DNA of 64,000 nt from Amaurobius ferox (GCA_951213105.1 OX578136.1:74280730-74344729); one strand, 5' to 3'. Counted from the stretch's first letter, positions 1-14,777 are shown. Notes: generated from the sequence alone by a model not told the origin. Translations and numbers: made by a program.

Positions 1-783
1 AAATTGATTTAAGGTAATATTATGTCTGGGAGTTTCAATTTGAATAGGAAATTTTACTTAATATCCAAAATGTAATTCAAAATCTATGCTCCAAATATCC
101 TTCTAAATTTTAAATAAAGTTTTACATAATGTTTAACATATTTTATCTTGCTTAACCCAAATATTAAAAAATGGGATACGTATACAAGACTTATTTTATA
201 AAAGTCCTCAGTTACTACCTACTAAAAGTACCATGAGACTACAGTTACAAGACAAAGTGTATATCTATTATAAATAAAAATGCACACATTTTGAGCTTTT
301 GATTGTAGATGTATTATCAGAATGAAAAGTTTACCAGGAAAATATGATTTTTTAACACTTCACAACATAGTTGAAAAGCGTTTATGACTTTGTTCATTCT
401 GCCTGTCTGTCTGTCTGTCCGTTCACACGATAACTGCCGTAAAAATGACTATCAAAATGAAATTTTAGTATGCTGTTGAGACGGTCTGTGAGACATATGG
501 GAATATAAATGAATAATATCAACCAATTAGTTTTGTATTGAACCCTGGTTGAAAAAATGAAATACATTGAACCCTATGGGACCTAATTTTTCAAACATTT
601 TGTAAGTGAATTTAAAATTCACAAATTTCTTCAAAAATTTTTGGAAATATTCAAATTATCCCATAAAATATATAAAAGAAATTTTAGCAAAATAGTTTTG
701 GTAGTTTTTTAAATAAAAATTAAAATAATAATTGCACCCATACTATATGAAAAGATCACATGACCCACTTCAAAATAAAATAT

Positions 784-870
784 GGCATTCATCTTGTTAA
801 AGGCCCAGACCACACGACCAACCCAAGGGTTTAAGGTAGCAAATTGTGTGGCCGGCGGCATTCATCTTGT
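784..870. repeat. 59-bp block flanked by 14-bp direct repeats
   Basis: GGCATTCATCTTGT occurs at 784-797 and again, identical, at 857-870. The intervening 59 bp is much more GC-rich than its surroundings. The arrangement looks like a target-site duplication around a tiny insertion or the stub of a truncated retroposon. No family was recognised. Confidence 0.5.
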
Positions 871-1162
871 GTCAAAATAGTGATTTTTAAAGTTCTTTTT
901 AATTTATATTTAGTGTTGCATCCGTCCTAAAACCGTTTTATTTTATTTTTTTTCTGTGCATTTATATACTGCACCAATGCAATTACAATATTTTGGAGTT
1001 TAAATGATCATCAAACTTTGATCATTTCTACAACGAAGCCTAACTTTCACGTATGGAGAATGTAAACACATCAAACTGTAAGATGAGTTGTATAAGAATT
1101 GCTGAATCTCTTTAACACAAAATTATTTAGCTCTAGAGCCTGCAATATAGCTGATATGAATG

Positions 1163-1496
1163 AAACATTCATTGGCTTTACATAGAGAAGCAGACGATTC
1201 TATATTATTGCTTTTTTGATGAAGTTTTAAGCATGGAGTTAGAAAGCAATTTTACCTCTATGATTTTATAGTAAAGTACATTATTATAATATTGTGATAA
1301 TTTTAAAAATATCGCCGCTGAATGAAAGGAATGGAAAAAAGTTTATGAGAAATATTCACTGCTTTTATATAGAGAGCCAGGTGATTTATATTTCGATGAA
1401 GTTAAATGAATAAAGTTCATTTGCTTTCGATGATGTTTTCAAATATAATAAATTATTGTAGTACTGTGATAATTTTAAAAATATCACAGCTGAATG
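1163..1496. repeat. Diverged tandem duplication, about 160-bp unit, two copies
   Basis: The first copy ends and the second copy ends in near-identical blocks: GTGATAATTTTAAAAATATC at about 1295-1314 and 1459-1478, each followed by CTGAATG. Weaker similarity (ATTCA-TG-CTTTA-ATAGAGA and GATGAAGTT) extends upstream in the same order. This is an old local duplication. Confidence 0.55.
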
Positions 1497-1775
1497 TATC
1501 GTATTTTAAAGATGTTTAAATAAAATTGCATTTCAGTTGGAAAGTGTTTCATAATCAATGCTTTATGCATGATTGTTTTTCTTTGTCAAATTTTAAACCG
1601 AAATTGTAGTCAACACAATGAACAAAATGGATAATCAATGATGCTAATATAAAGATACGGGTATATCTAAATCTGCATTTCATTAAAAAATAAAAACATT
1701 AAGTGACACAAAAAAGGTCTGTAATAAAGATGGTTAATGAATACAATTGGCCTCTTACACAGCGCAAATACTAAC

Positions 1776-1977
1776 CATTCTCAGGAAGAGGTTGAGCTTG
1801 GTGTTTCACTCCATCTGCAGAATCTCTGCTATCAACACTACGTATAGAACTGTGCTCATCAGGAGAAGTCACAGGGGACTCAGTAGCAGAGATGCTTAAG
1901 CTACTACCTTCATGGACTATATCACGCTTGTGATGAGGAACGCGTTCAGGAAATAACTCATCAAGATCCGTATCCAC
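1776..1977 (-). CDS. SLC12A8: SLC12A8-like exon 10 (last in window)
   Basis: Residues 488-554 plus one base. Acceptor TTTTAG precedes GTGGATACG; the exon ends AATG before GTTAGT. It encodes a hydrophilic, serine- and acid-rich cytoplasmic segment starting [14 protein letters not shown] with [20 protein letters not shown], a likely phosphorylation-rich tail. Reading on without splicing meets TAG at once (1771-1773). I favour the donor because the C-terminal membrane segment of the family has not yet appeared. Confidence 0.8.
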
Positions 1978-4900
1978 CTAAAAGTGAAATTGTGTTGAAC
2001 TATTATAATATTTTTCCATCCAAATAGAAGAAAAACTAATAAATAAAATATTATCCTACAGTTAAAAGTAAAAATCAGTAAAGTGAGGCAAGATTATTTA
2101 TCAGGAAAGAACCAGATGTGAGTGTATTACCAAGGAGAGATATGGAAGACTTTATAATAGAAAGTACACTGTATTTATCTTGCTAGGAAATCAATGAAAA
2201 CCTACCATGGGTAGCCTGTCAATACCCCTGAACTAAGAATCAAACCTGCATCCTGTTATTTAACTCTTCATGACTTAGTGGTCAATGTCATAAACAGTTT
2301 TGTGACTAATAAAAATGAAATCTTGTACATTAGTTTGCAGTCTTGTGCCATTCGAGTTTGATTTCTTATAAATTCAATCCTGGATGCATGTTACAGCTGA
2401 TTTTGTTGGTTACCTCATCCCACAGACTCACAAAATTGTAGCTCACAGCATGCTTTCTTGCTGCCTGTGCACTTAAAGGTTATTTAGAATGGATGAACTC
2501 AAATATGAGCAAAGCTGGTTCACCTATGGCACTAGGAACATAATTTCAAGTTTTGTAACATGTCTACAGTCAAGTTTCTGGTACACGAACATCTTCCATT
2601 TATTAGGGCCCCATTGTTCAGATTATTATACAATCAACATAATTATGAATAAAAATGTCATCACTAAAATTCAGATCCCACAAGCTCTTTGATAGACAGC
2701 CCAGTTCACACACTCTTTTATGCACTTCATGAAGGTTCAGATAAAAAATAATAATAAAATCCAAAAATAAAAGAATATTACAAAATGTTATTTGATTTTG
2801 ATGTTAAAATGTTTAACATATATGTAAGTAATTACTTGACTTTTGCACAAAATTATAGCATAAAATATTACTAAAATTGAGCATTTGCCTAATTTTATAT
2901 AGTATTACTAATGGAAAGATTATTGGAACACATATTGAATACATGCCATTTAATATAAATAGTCAAACCTGTTTGAAACAGAACCTGTAAGAAATGGAAC
3001 ACTGTCATAAGCAGAAAATATTTTAAGCCCTGTCCAAAAATATAGGAAATTTATATTATTTCCCCTGTGTGAAATGGAACCTACACAACTCAGATATGGA
3101 CAGCTAATTTAAAGTAATTTGTTAATAAAGCACTTGTTTTAACAAACTAAGAACAGAAAAAATCATCTGTTTCAGCCGTTTATTTCCAAGAGAATGATGA
3201 AATATTACTTCTAAATGAAAACGGTAACTTTCTAATAAATCAAGTCGCTTTTCTGAAAGTAGTTTCAGAACATTAAGAGTTTTCAGTTAATCAGGGAAAT
3301 TTGAAAAATGCTAGAAAGATTGCAAAAAAAAAAAAATTATAAAATCAATGCACTATTTTTGACTGAAAGTCGTATCATTAAGACATATGTCCAAAAAACC
3401 ATGTTGGATTATTTTAAAAATTCATCTTAATAAAAAAGTGTTTTGTTCTATTTATTTGTTTCATGGTAAGCAGTAATATTTTTCTGATAAGTAAATTTAT
3501 CTATTTTTTAAGGTATGCAAACAGTCAAGGACATGGTGTATACTATGATATACTCCTGTAATCGCAATAAGTAAAAATATATGTATATATATATACATAT
3601 TTAGAATAACTAAATTAGCTATTATGGTATAATATGGTATTAAGTGCATCTAAATAATTTTTAAAAAATTTTTAAAATCAAGTATAGACCAACCAATTAT
3701 ATATGGACTATATGCATCTTCAGTTAAACCGTAAACATAGATTTTCCTGAAAAAACCTGCATGAAATGGAAATTTTTTCAAGAAGGAAAATTCTTCCGGT
3801 CCCCTGATATTCCATTTAAGGCAAGTTCGACTGTATCAAGTGTCTTAATTTAACCTAATTTGAAGACCTTTATATGTCATGCAATACACAATTTACTAAA
3901 GTAGCAAAACAGAATCTAAAAGATTATATCTATTTTTTTTAAGTTATTACCAGTTGTTTTCTGGAGCCACTATTTTTTTAATTTTTAGTGATAAAAATAA
4001 GACTTTTTTTAAGATCTTTTAAAAAATGAAGTAATATTTAGTATTTTTAGAAATAAAAGATAGGATTTTCTCAGAAATCTGGAAACTGTGTACAATTAAT
4101 GTTCTTTCCTAGCTTTTAGCTTGTAGAAAAAAAACATCAGTATGATCATTCGTAGTCAAGAAAACATTCATATGATCATTCCTTCACCACCCTTGGAAAA
4201 GGATTTAATGATCTTTGCTTAATGATTTAATGCTTGAGTAGCAAAAACCATCAAACCATTCTCCAATGGAGGTGAAGAGATGACCAGATGAGTATTTTTT
4301 TGCTTAAATGCAATGCCTCATTAAATGCCAAAAGTAATGTCATTGTTATGATCAACAAGTTGTAAAATAGAGAAGATACAGAAGAGTCTGAAATTCAGAC
4401 ATCCAATAACTGGAATGACTCATCAACCAGATTTTACACACTGCCTTGCCAAAATCTGTTTCTCTCCCCCCCCCCCCTAACCTAATGAAAAAAAATGAAA
4501 GAAAGGACTGAACCATACATTTTCAATCCAACAGCAATATCTTGGCTCACAGCTGGTTTTAAATCAAATCAAATTTAGCAAATACTAATAATAAACCACA
4601 TTCTACAGTGAACATGTGACTTATATTGCACTTATTAGACCATCTTTCTAAAGGCTTTTGTCCTTCCCAGCATCATATGCCTGTAAGTTGAGAGAGATTC
4701 AAGACATGGTGTTATACTTTGGAATGAATAGTGACAATGAGGATTCCGCTAGTGATAAGGAATCGCTACCAAAAGGAAATAGTGGCTCAAATTCTCGTCT
4801 GTATGAAAAAAGGAATTGTGCCAAAATTTTTATTCTTTAACATTGCAATTCCATTTTCCACACAACTGAGATTGGTGTGCTATATCTACTGATTCAGAAC

Positions 4901-7900
4901 ATTCAAATATACACAAAAAGAAACAACAGATAACTGAGTAAGATATTATGCTATTTATACAAAATCAAAGAAATGTTGATTGAAAAAAAAAATGTGCTGA
5001 AGCACTTATAAGGACACACTAAGTTTTGAAATTGCTAATGAAATGTTATTGATTAAAATATCAAGGACTTGATTTATATATATTTCTAATTATTTATAAC
5101 AAGAATTTGCATTTTGAATGTTTTTGTTTCGGATACTAGAGCTTAACTTTATGCAGGATCCATAATGTAAAAATTCCAAAATCTGGACATGTCCAGATCA
5201 TGAAGAGTCTGGATTTCAGTTTTTGTACTGTACATATAGAAAAATACTCAGAATTCTCACCTTATCTGCAGTAGAACCATATGCTGATATTCTACTTTGA
5301 GATGCATTGTGATTCACTACAAAAGAAGGGCTTTGCAATCCAGCATACCTCTCCTCGTATCTTTTCTGAATATCAAATGTCATGGCTAGAGTAAAATATG
5401 CGTATTCCACAGAGGCATAAGTCAGCAGAAAAGGTATAGTGACAATTGGAGCCAGGGTATTGATGCTGCCAACAAGTACAAAGATGAATGTAACAGAAGC
5501 AAACAGAAGTAATGAGTAGATGGGAACTTTGTTGGGACCTTTCTGAAATTAAATGTTTAAATATAAAGAAACTCAAATAAATAAATTAAGTAATTTGAAT
5601 ACTATAATACTTTTTAACTTTTTATCTTAAATCAGGTCAGTTATTATAATTCAAGGTTCTGTTTCTTCCTTTTTCACTTGTTTCTGTTTTATATATACGT
5701 GTGTATATATATATATCAGCTTAGTCTATTTTAGATTATTCTTTGATTTTAATTCTTGTATTACCTTATAATTCTTTGCCTTTTCTTTATCAAAATCAAT
5801 CTTTTTTCACATTCTGTTTTTGCTTTTATTCACAAATACTCTCTTACTAACTGAGTACTCATTCTCTGAATGGGATGAACTGACTTTTGGTTGTAGTAAA
5901 TTTAACTACAGAGTTTTCCAAAACAACAAAGACTTTGAGATAAAGTAAACTATAAGCTTAGCCAGGATCTAGAATGGGGGGATTATGAACAAATTAGGGG
6001 AGGAGGAGACTACAGTGATGAATCTTGGTTTCCAATATGAAATTTATAAAGAAGTAGTGTAATTCCTTTTTGTGTGGGTTATAAAATTATCCCTAGTATG
6101 ACCAATGGAGAGAATCCCTGTACAAAATCAGATTTCTAACCTGAGAGCTTGTTGGCATATAGTGAGCATGCCACTAGATCAGGGGTGGCCAACCCAAATG
6201 ACTTTGCGGGCCACTTCGGAAAAACATTATAATCCCGCGGGCCGCATATATATATATATATATATTTTATTGCCAATGGCTAAGCGCTTGACTTATCGTC
6301 AATTGACTTGACTCATCGCTGCAATGCAATACTGCCCACTTCTAAGTATGTATAAAAACAGAAGCAACGTGATAAAATAGAAAAAGTTATGGAATTTATC
6401 TGTTACAAAACACTACACTAGAAACAAAAATATTGCACAAAATAATCGTATTTTGTGAAGTTGTAATGAATCTCGCGGGCCGCAAAATTATTCAAGACGG
6501 GCCGCGGGTTGGCCACCCCTGCACTAGATCATACCAGACCTTCTCACCCTCTTGGTTGATTACAGAAGTGTAATTCCTTAATGTTTATCTACCCCTCCCC
6601 CCCTTTGAAGAACATCCCTCTAAAACTTTAGGTTACTAGCTCAAGTAGTCAGACAGATAAAATAATCATGTCACTTGGTCATACTATTCCTACACCTTCT
6701 CACCTCTTAGGAATACAGAAATATCCTTCCTTACTGTTTACCTATGACTCATATTGAACATTCCTGAAAATTTCTCTGTTCATACCTGGGGTTTATGAGA
6801 TACTGGGTTCATAGTTCTCATTTATCGTACCCCTCCACTCCTTTAATGATGAGTCATAGAAATACCCTTTCTATGCGTTATTTTTTTTATTACCCATGAG
6901 GGATATGCTAGTAATATTCCAGGTTTTGGGCTCAGGAAGTTTTGGAAATACGATGATCATGTCCCTTGTTCATTTCATGCTTTTAAGGATACATTACAGA
7001 AATATCCTTTCTTAATATGCAATTATGTTATGACCCACGATGAACTTCCCTGCACAAATTCAGATTCTAAGCTTTAGAAATTGAGGAGATACAGTGATGA
7101 GTCTTCGATTCAGACAGTTATGACTTTGCTTTTTATATATACTAGGGGCTCCTTGCTTGCTGCAAAATCTAATTAACTAACAATTATGAATAACCATTGT
7201 TAATTCATTATGATTGTTAAAATTATGCAGGAAGAGAAATATCTTTAACTCTTTTAACATCTTAATTGTCGGAATAACCACTAACAATAAAGTCTAGTCC
7301 CATTTTAAAGTCACTTTTAATGCAGTGTTGTTTGAGGATTAAGAGCAAAAACAGTACTTTTAACATGGTTGTAAGCTCTACCTGCCCTGTTGTAGCAACT
7401 AATTTTAAGTTCATGTATACCAATAAATGTTGTAGTTTAGTCTAGAATTAAATATCCCCACTATTAATGTTTTCAATAATTATTTAGTCCTTATCCATTT
7501 TTGACACTAATTCTGCCAACAACCAATCACAGAGAAGTTTGAAGTCAGATCAACCAATTAAATCTTTGCCCATACTAGCAACATTAAATTTCATTAATTA
7601 ATATTTAATTAACCAAGACTTAATTCTACATTCATCTTGCACACTGCCATCTATTATAAATGCAGTGTCAAAAATTGACATATTTTTTTTAATATAGAGA
7701 AACATGTAGGTTTAAACTCTGTCATTCTCATACACTATATGGCCAAAAGTATCCGGACACCCCTCCAGAGAGGTGGATGTGGCTATGTATGTCATAGAAG
7801 GAGATAAAAGTAAGCACCACAGCCTTGGGTGGTCATAAACATACGTTAGAAATACAATGAGTAAGTCGGCAGAGCTGAGTGAGTTTGTACGTGGCAGGAT

Positions 7901-10900
7901 AATTAGATGCCATTGTTGCAACAAATCAGTTCATGACATTTCACCATTGGTGCAGGTGCCTCGATCAACTGTAAGTGATGTCATTGTAAAATGGACACAT
8001 CTGGGATCTACAAATACAGTAAAATGAAGTGGTAGGCCACAGAAACTCACAGATTGCATCCATCGAATCCTGAAGAGGGTGGTGCTGAAGAATCGCAAAA
8101 CCCCGGTCGCAGCGGTCACTAGTGAGTTCCAAAATGCATCTAGCATCGTCTGTAGCACCAGGACTGTTCGTCAGGAGCTGAAAAGAATAGGTTTCCATGG
8201 TCGTGCAGCCACTCACAAACCCAACATCAGCACGGTCAATGTGTAATGTCGGTTGCAGTGGTGCAAAGCTCACAGCCTATGGACTATGGAGCAGTGGAAA
8301 CTAGTACTTTGGAGTGATGAATCCTGCTACACTGCAATGGCAGTCCGATTGATGCATCTGGGTTTAGTGAATGCCAGGCAACCGCTTTCTGCCCATGTGT
8401 ATTATGCCAAATGTAAAGTTTGATGGCAGCGGCATCATGGTTTGGGGCTGTATTTCGTGGTTCGGCTTGGACCCCTTAGTTTCTGTGGCAGAAAATATGA
8501 ACATTGCAATGTATGTTAACATTCTTGACAATTCTGCACATCCAACTCTCTAGCAACAGTTTGGGGAAAGATCGTTTCTGTATCAACAGGATAACTGTTC
8601 TGTCCATACAACGAAGGCCGTGTGGATGTGGTTTGCAGAGATGGGTGTTGAAAAATTAGACTGGCCTTCACAAAGTCCCTATCTGAATCCCACTGAACAC
8701 CTCTGGGATAAATTGGAATGCACAATACACGACAGACTAAATCGTCCATCTTCCGTGGCCAGACTCACTGCAGCCATCATAGCCATATAGAAGGCAATTC
8801 CTGCTGAAATATTTCAAAATCTGATGGAAAGTCTCCCCAGAAGAGTGCAGGCTGTGATTGCTGCAAAAGATGGCCCAACATTCTATTAATATGTGCAACA
8901 TGCTTCTCTGATTCTACAACGGTAGGTGTCCAGATACTTTTGGCCATATAGTGTAATGGTAAAGAAATTACTATTTGAAAAGTTTTCAGTCAGAATACAA
9001 CACAAGACATGCATAAATTTAAAGGTTTAGCAGTGATAATGAGATAAGTCTTGTTTGCATTGAAGTTATATCTATGTCATTTAATGATAAAAATATTAAT
9101 TACATATATACAGCTCAACTGCTGCTAAAGCAATAAAGTTAGAACAACTTTGTTAAAAGCAACATACAACACAAATTAATAGTATCAACCAGTTTTGAAG
9201 GCAAGAAACAGCCTTCTTCATAAGGACACACAAGAAATGTAACATTAATTCATAAGAGCTAGATTGGCAACTGATGTAAGAACAGTAAATAGACTAAAGC
9301 AAGGAAAATGGGTTGCCAATGGTGAGCCCCTTTCTTCTGTCACCATTAGCAACCTTTTCTTGCTTCAGTCATGTTTGCTGTTCTTAAATCAGTCACTAAT
9401 CTAGTTCTCCTGAATGAAGGTTACACTTCTTGTGTGTCCTGACAAAGAAGGATGTTTCTTGTTTTTGAAACCAGGCAATACAATTAATTTTGTGCTATAT
9501 GCTGCTTTTAACAAAGTTATTTTAGTTTCATGAACTACATACTATCATACTTTCTAACAAATTCATCTTGTAAAAATTAGTGTAAAAACTTACCCCTTTT
9601 CCTAAAAATCTCATGACTGGGATAACATTTTCATTAGCTATACTTTGAATTATTCTTGGTGTAGCATACAATGCTCCTAAACATGCAGACATAGCTGATA
9701 TATAAAGACCAGCAAGCAATAGAACACCAATTGCAGAAACCTACAAGGAATTAAAAAGATCAAAACAAATGTATTAAATCAACCTATATTTAAAAAATAA
9801 TCTCAGATTAAGATGGTGTAAGTTGACCATATCCAATAAACTATCAAAGAAAATTGCAAAATTTTGTAGTATTCTGAAATCACTTCTCATAGGTATAAAA
9901 TGTGACTTTGCACACCAACAATAAATAAAAGAAGCAACATAAAATGTTCTGAAATTACTTAACCAATTGAAACTAAATTTGATGCAAAAGTATATTATTA
10001 CATAAATTTGAAGCCACCATCAAAATATTTTCTTAAAGGTGCCTGTACACACAGTATGCACATGCATATTTTGAAAAATTACTTTTTGTTTACTTTGTAA
10101 GTTTAAGGTAATTTTATAATCAAAATTTTAATATAAATTGAGATTTTGTGCCAGTGGAATATGGCCAGCACAAACTACACATGTGTATTCACAAAAATTC
10201 CAAATTTTATCCGATTTATACAAAATATATCATACTATGATAAGTTGATGAGAAATTTTAAGATGTAGTTAGATTTGAGGGCATTTGGCTGCATCATGTT
10301 TAAGATGTACATGTGCATTTTGAAAAATACCAATTTTTATACGATTTATACTAATCTAGTTCCCTAAGGCAATTTTGTGCAAAGTATCTGACAATGGAAG
10401 AGAGATTTTATGTTTGGGATATTGTAAAAACTATGCAAATCCAAGTAAAAAATTATTTTTTTTTTACCTTTTGTTGTCCATGGAGACACTAAAAATGTAC
10501 TATGGTATATAAACTATGTATTACATATGTGTCAGGATTTAATAAGAAATGAAGTATAATTAAAATACATTTAATTTAACATTGTACTCTTATACATGAG
10601 AGAAGTATAATCAAACAAAATATGTAAATACAACCAAATCTAGTTATAACAACCGTTCATAGAACCAATTAGAAAGGTATGCAATAACAAATAGTCAATA
10701 TAATATTTTTTTATCTCCTTACATTAATTCTATCTGAAATTAGTGCAAGAAGATGAAAAAAATTGATCTGAGATTCTCATTATTGGTTTCTCGCAATGAT
10801 TATTATAATGAGAGCAGCAAACTAATGAGACTTTGCCAATTTCCAAATTAATGTTAATTATTTTTTTATTATTTTAATTTGATTTTTTGTTTAAAACTTT

Positions 10901-13900
10901 CAATTACTTCAACATGATTTAATTACTTGCAATTTCTTACAAATATCTTAGATGTGGTAACACAGAAATAATTTTGTACATTGTAAGCATATGCACAATT
11001 CAAAATGCTAAAATATAAACTATATAGCCACAAAAATGTAAGAAAATTCTCAGAACCAACACTGTGACACCAGACCAGCTGTTTTTCTTTTTATGCAAGA
11101 TAAGTTTTTGAAAACATAACTTACTTTTTCAGCTATCATATAATCAGTCTGCAAGGCCCAACGTTGGCAGGTTGCTCCCAATCCAACTACAAACATCATA
11201 TAGATGAAAAAACTGAAATTTTAAGAAAAATAAACAAAATCAATCTATTAATTAATATAGTATTTTATAGGGGGGAAAAACGTTAACTTAAAAATATATA
11301 CCTAGTGCCAACTGATGCTAAAGTTCCAACAGGTATGTCCCTGGATGGATTATGTAAATCACCACTCATGTTGATTCCAGCTAATATTCCAGTCATTGCA
11401 GGAAAAAATACACCAAATGTGGTAAACCAGTTTTCATTATTCTGATAGTCTGGCCCAGTATTATTCTTAAGATTTTCTAAGTCATAACCAATAACTCCAT
11501 GTGCTGTTATTAAGACAAAGCAATTTATTAGGTATTTTGAAATGGCAAATCCTTTACAAATTTAAATGTTTAATACTACTTAACTTAGCTACTCTAATGC
11601 TACATTATTTCTGAAAAATACGAATTAATAAAAAAATATTTCTAGCAGAAGTTATTAAATGTTTGTGCCTCTGGAAAACTATACTTTTCTTATTTAGCTT
11701 TTAACACACTGATGGTCAAGCATAAGTTAATTCGTACTTTGCAATCTGGCCCAGGAAACCACATACAAGCTAACTCGGGCTAGTATGACTTACCTTTCAT
11801 GCACAGCTATGAGTATATTCATAGCAAATATGTCCAACTGATAGTCGGCTTCTGGGATAAGAATAATTGCTAGTTAACAAGTTTTATTAGTCAAAAGATA
11901 TTTGAAAAATAATCATTGATTCTTCGGCCTGAATTATATCAATGAGAGATCTACATGACTTTTCTTAATAACTCAAATTATCTTTTTCTTAATTTTATTT
12001 AATGAACTAATCCATAAAAATTGAATAATTTTTTTTTTTTAATTTTCATGATTTATTTCATACTCGCCATCTACGGCGACCAGCCTCTGTCTGGTACAAC
12101 TACCAGAAAATGTGCAAATATCGATTTTTTACCAAAGTTGTGGGCAGGCCCTGGGAGCCTAACGGGATGCTGCTCATTTAAAAACTATCTCTCAGCATGA
12201 TAATGGAAGTGGTTGGGCCCTGCAGGTCAACCAGGTGGCTGTTAAGGTGAGAATTGATAGCTGTACCAGACAATGGTTGGTTGGCATAGTTAGGTGAAAT
12301 GTGCACAGTCAAATAAAAAAAACATCAAAAATCTTTGATGAACATAAGAACATAATTGTGCAACAAATAAAATATGAAAAAGAAAAATGCAATCAAACTC
12401 GTGTGTTTAAATCTTATAATTTTGATCACATGTTTTGAAGTGTAAAAATAAAGAAAATGCTACTCCATTATACTCATTTCCACATCCACCTTTTTTGAGG
12501 TAGAGTACATGGACGTTACCCCTTTTGTTACACACCGCTAAATGAGACAGATTCCACTATAGGCATATTTTCTCATTTAGCGGTTTTTTCCCCAAAAAAT
12601 TACATAGTTCTTTGCAGCCAAAATTTATAAATTATATCAAGTATAATATGGGCCTTTTCAACATAATATTTGTGGAAATAGCTAAATTAAAGTTAGAAAG
12701 CATGTAAAAAATGTATGTACAGTAAGAGAAGAGTAAATTCTGTAAGATATCAAATAAATTATGTTAAAAATCATTTATGTTAAGTATCATTTATGTTATC
12801 ACTTAATACCCCATTATTAATATTGAAGAGCTTCTGGATACGCAATATTAGCTGTTCTACCATTTTGAGCTAAGATATGAAGATTACCCTTACTTCCAAC
12901 CCGTGAACATGCAAAGTAATTAAATCAAATCTGTTTGGCTTTATCTTAATATATAAGAATATCAAAAAACGTTACTGTAAGGAATCGTTACTGTAAGAAG
13001 AATCGTTACTGTTAAAGAAATGTTTCCGAAAAAATAATAAAAAACTTTTTAAAAAAAGAAAATACAAACTAGTTGCTAATTACCAACAGCAAAATCAAAC
13101 ATTTCCTAAACTCATATCGTTTTGAGTAGTGAGTATTTTATTTTTGACAAAAATATTTAAATATATGAAAATAAATGATATTTAAATATACGAAAATAAA
13201 TAAACATTATAATGAAATCAATTCAGTTTGTCTTTATCTTAATATATAAGAATATCAAAAAACATTACTGTAAAGAATCTCCAATTAACACGGTGAATGA
13301 ATGACAGCAAAAGAATCACATTCAAGTTTTATTTACAATCTCTTTCCGCTCTGGTAGGGCAATTACCTGCGAGGATGAACTTGGGAAAAAAAAATGAAAG
13401 TTACTTCAATTGCTTCAAAGAGCATCACAAATCAAAAAGAAGCTCTTTTTAGAATATCATTGAGGCAGTTTCTAATCGATTCAACTTGTGAGAACTTTAG
13501 TTATACTTTCGGCTGATAGATGGCAACAAATGTAAAACGTTTCTGTTTTGATAGATTCACATCCGGGTTTGAGGCGTAGATTGCCCCGGAAGCGTTCCCT
13601 GTCAAACACACACTCTGTTTTATTATAAGTAGAGATATTGTTTTACAGATCAGTACCCAAAAATATTTTTAATAGTTGTATATGGATTTATACTCTGATT
13701 TTATAGAATTCTGTCTATCATAGTATGCTATTAGCCAATTTTCACCCAATAACTACTAAATATTGCTCAATTCTTCTAAACCGACAATATGATTTAGAAG
13801 TATTAAATATACTACAAATGATAAGTAATTAAAATAATATTGAACATATGACTAATTATGATATTTAAATGGCTTTGAATGGATGCCCTCATGCATGCAC

Positions 13901-14506
13901 AGTAATAAAAACAAACTAGTTTGGGCAATAAAACAAAATAAACTGAATACATTACTATATGCTTAAACTTATTATGTTATTCAGCAAAAAGACTAATTGA
14001 TTGCATAACAGCTGAATTTTAACTGCCAAATGTTTTTACAACCAACTTTAAAATATAATATGCAAGTATATCAATTAAAAGAAACTAAATGTTAACAAAC
14101 TTACGGATATCTACGTGAATAAAAGTTCCTACAGCTAAATCAAGAGCAGCTAAAAGCAAAATTATCAGTAGTCCAAATTGAAGTCGTACAACCCATTTAA
14201 CGCCAGCTAAATTTATGCCTGAAAAATTAAAACAATGTTAAGAATAAAATCAGATCATAAAGAAAAAAATGTATGGGTATAAGAAAAATTTTAATTATTG
14301 AAAATTCCTAATTAGGAACAAGGAAACTACCTCAGATGATGGAAGTACAGATATTCCTAGGATCTCATAGAAAGGTTATGACCAAATAGGGGGCTACAAT
14401 GCTGAATTTTATTTTTCAATATGGACCATATACAGAATAAATGTATTCCACCAATGAGTAGAGGGGGGTTATAACTCCTTTGCTTACATCTATGGATAAG
14501 AGTATG

Positions 14507-14583
<77 letters not shown>

Positions 14584-14698
14584 TGAAAGATTTTAATCGA
14601 AAATTATGCATAAACTACTGTATGTACAAAAAAACCCATCTCTAGCATATCTGTTACAAATGAGTAACTATAGAAAGACTAAGGATAAAGATAGAAGG

Positions 14699-14777
<79 letters not shown>

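Larger units (their letters stand above)
1..1775. other. Intron or 3' flank of SLC12A8-like gene
   Basis: No coding exon is visible. The stretch holds a short CTGT run near 401-420, a 59-bp block between 14-bp direct repeats (784-870) and a diverged tandem duplication (1163-1496), both listed separately. If the donor at 1775 is used, this is the intron leading to the remaining C-terminal exons outside the window. Confidence 0.5.
5543..9593 (-). other. SLC12A8 intron 8, transposon-rich
   Basis: Holds a degenerate tandem array (5930-7110), a hAT MITE inside that array (6180-6521), a Tc1 element (7733-8953) and a foldback element (9146-9518), each listed separately. Confidence 0.85.

Noticed and set aside
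4658..4840. Plus-strand ORF with an acidic segment ([16 protein letters not shown])
   Set aside because: Sixty codons only, lies in an SLC12A8 intron on the other strand, no recognised family. Could be a transposase relic but cannot be supported.
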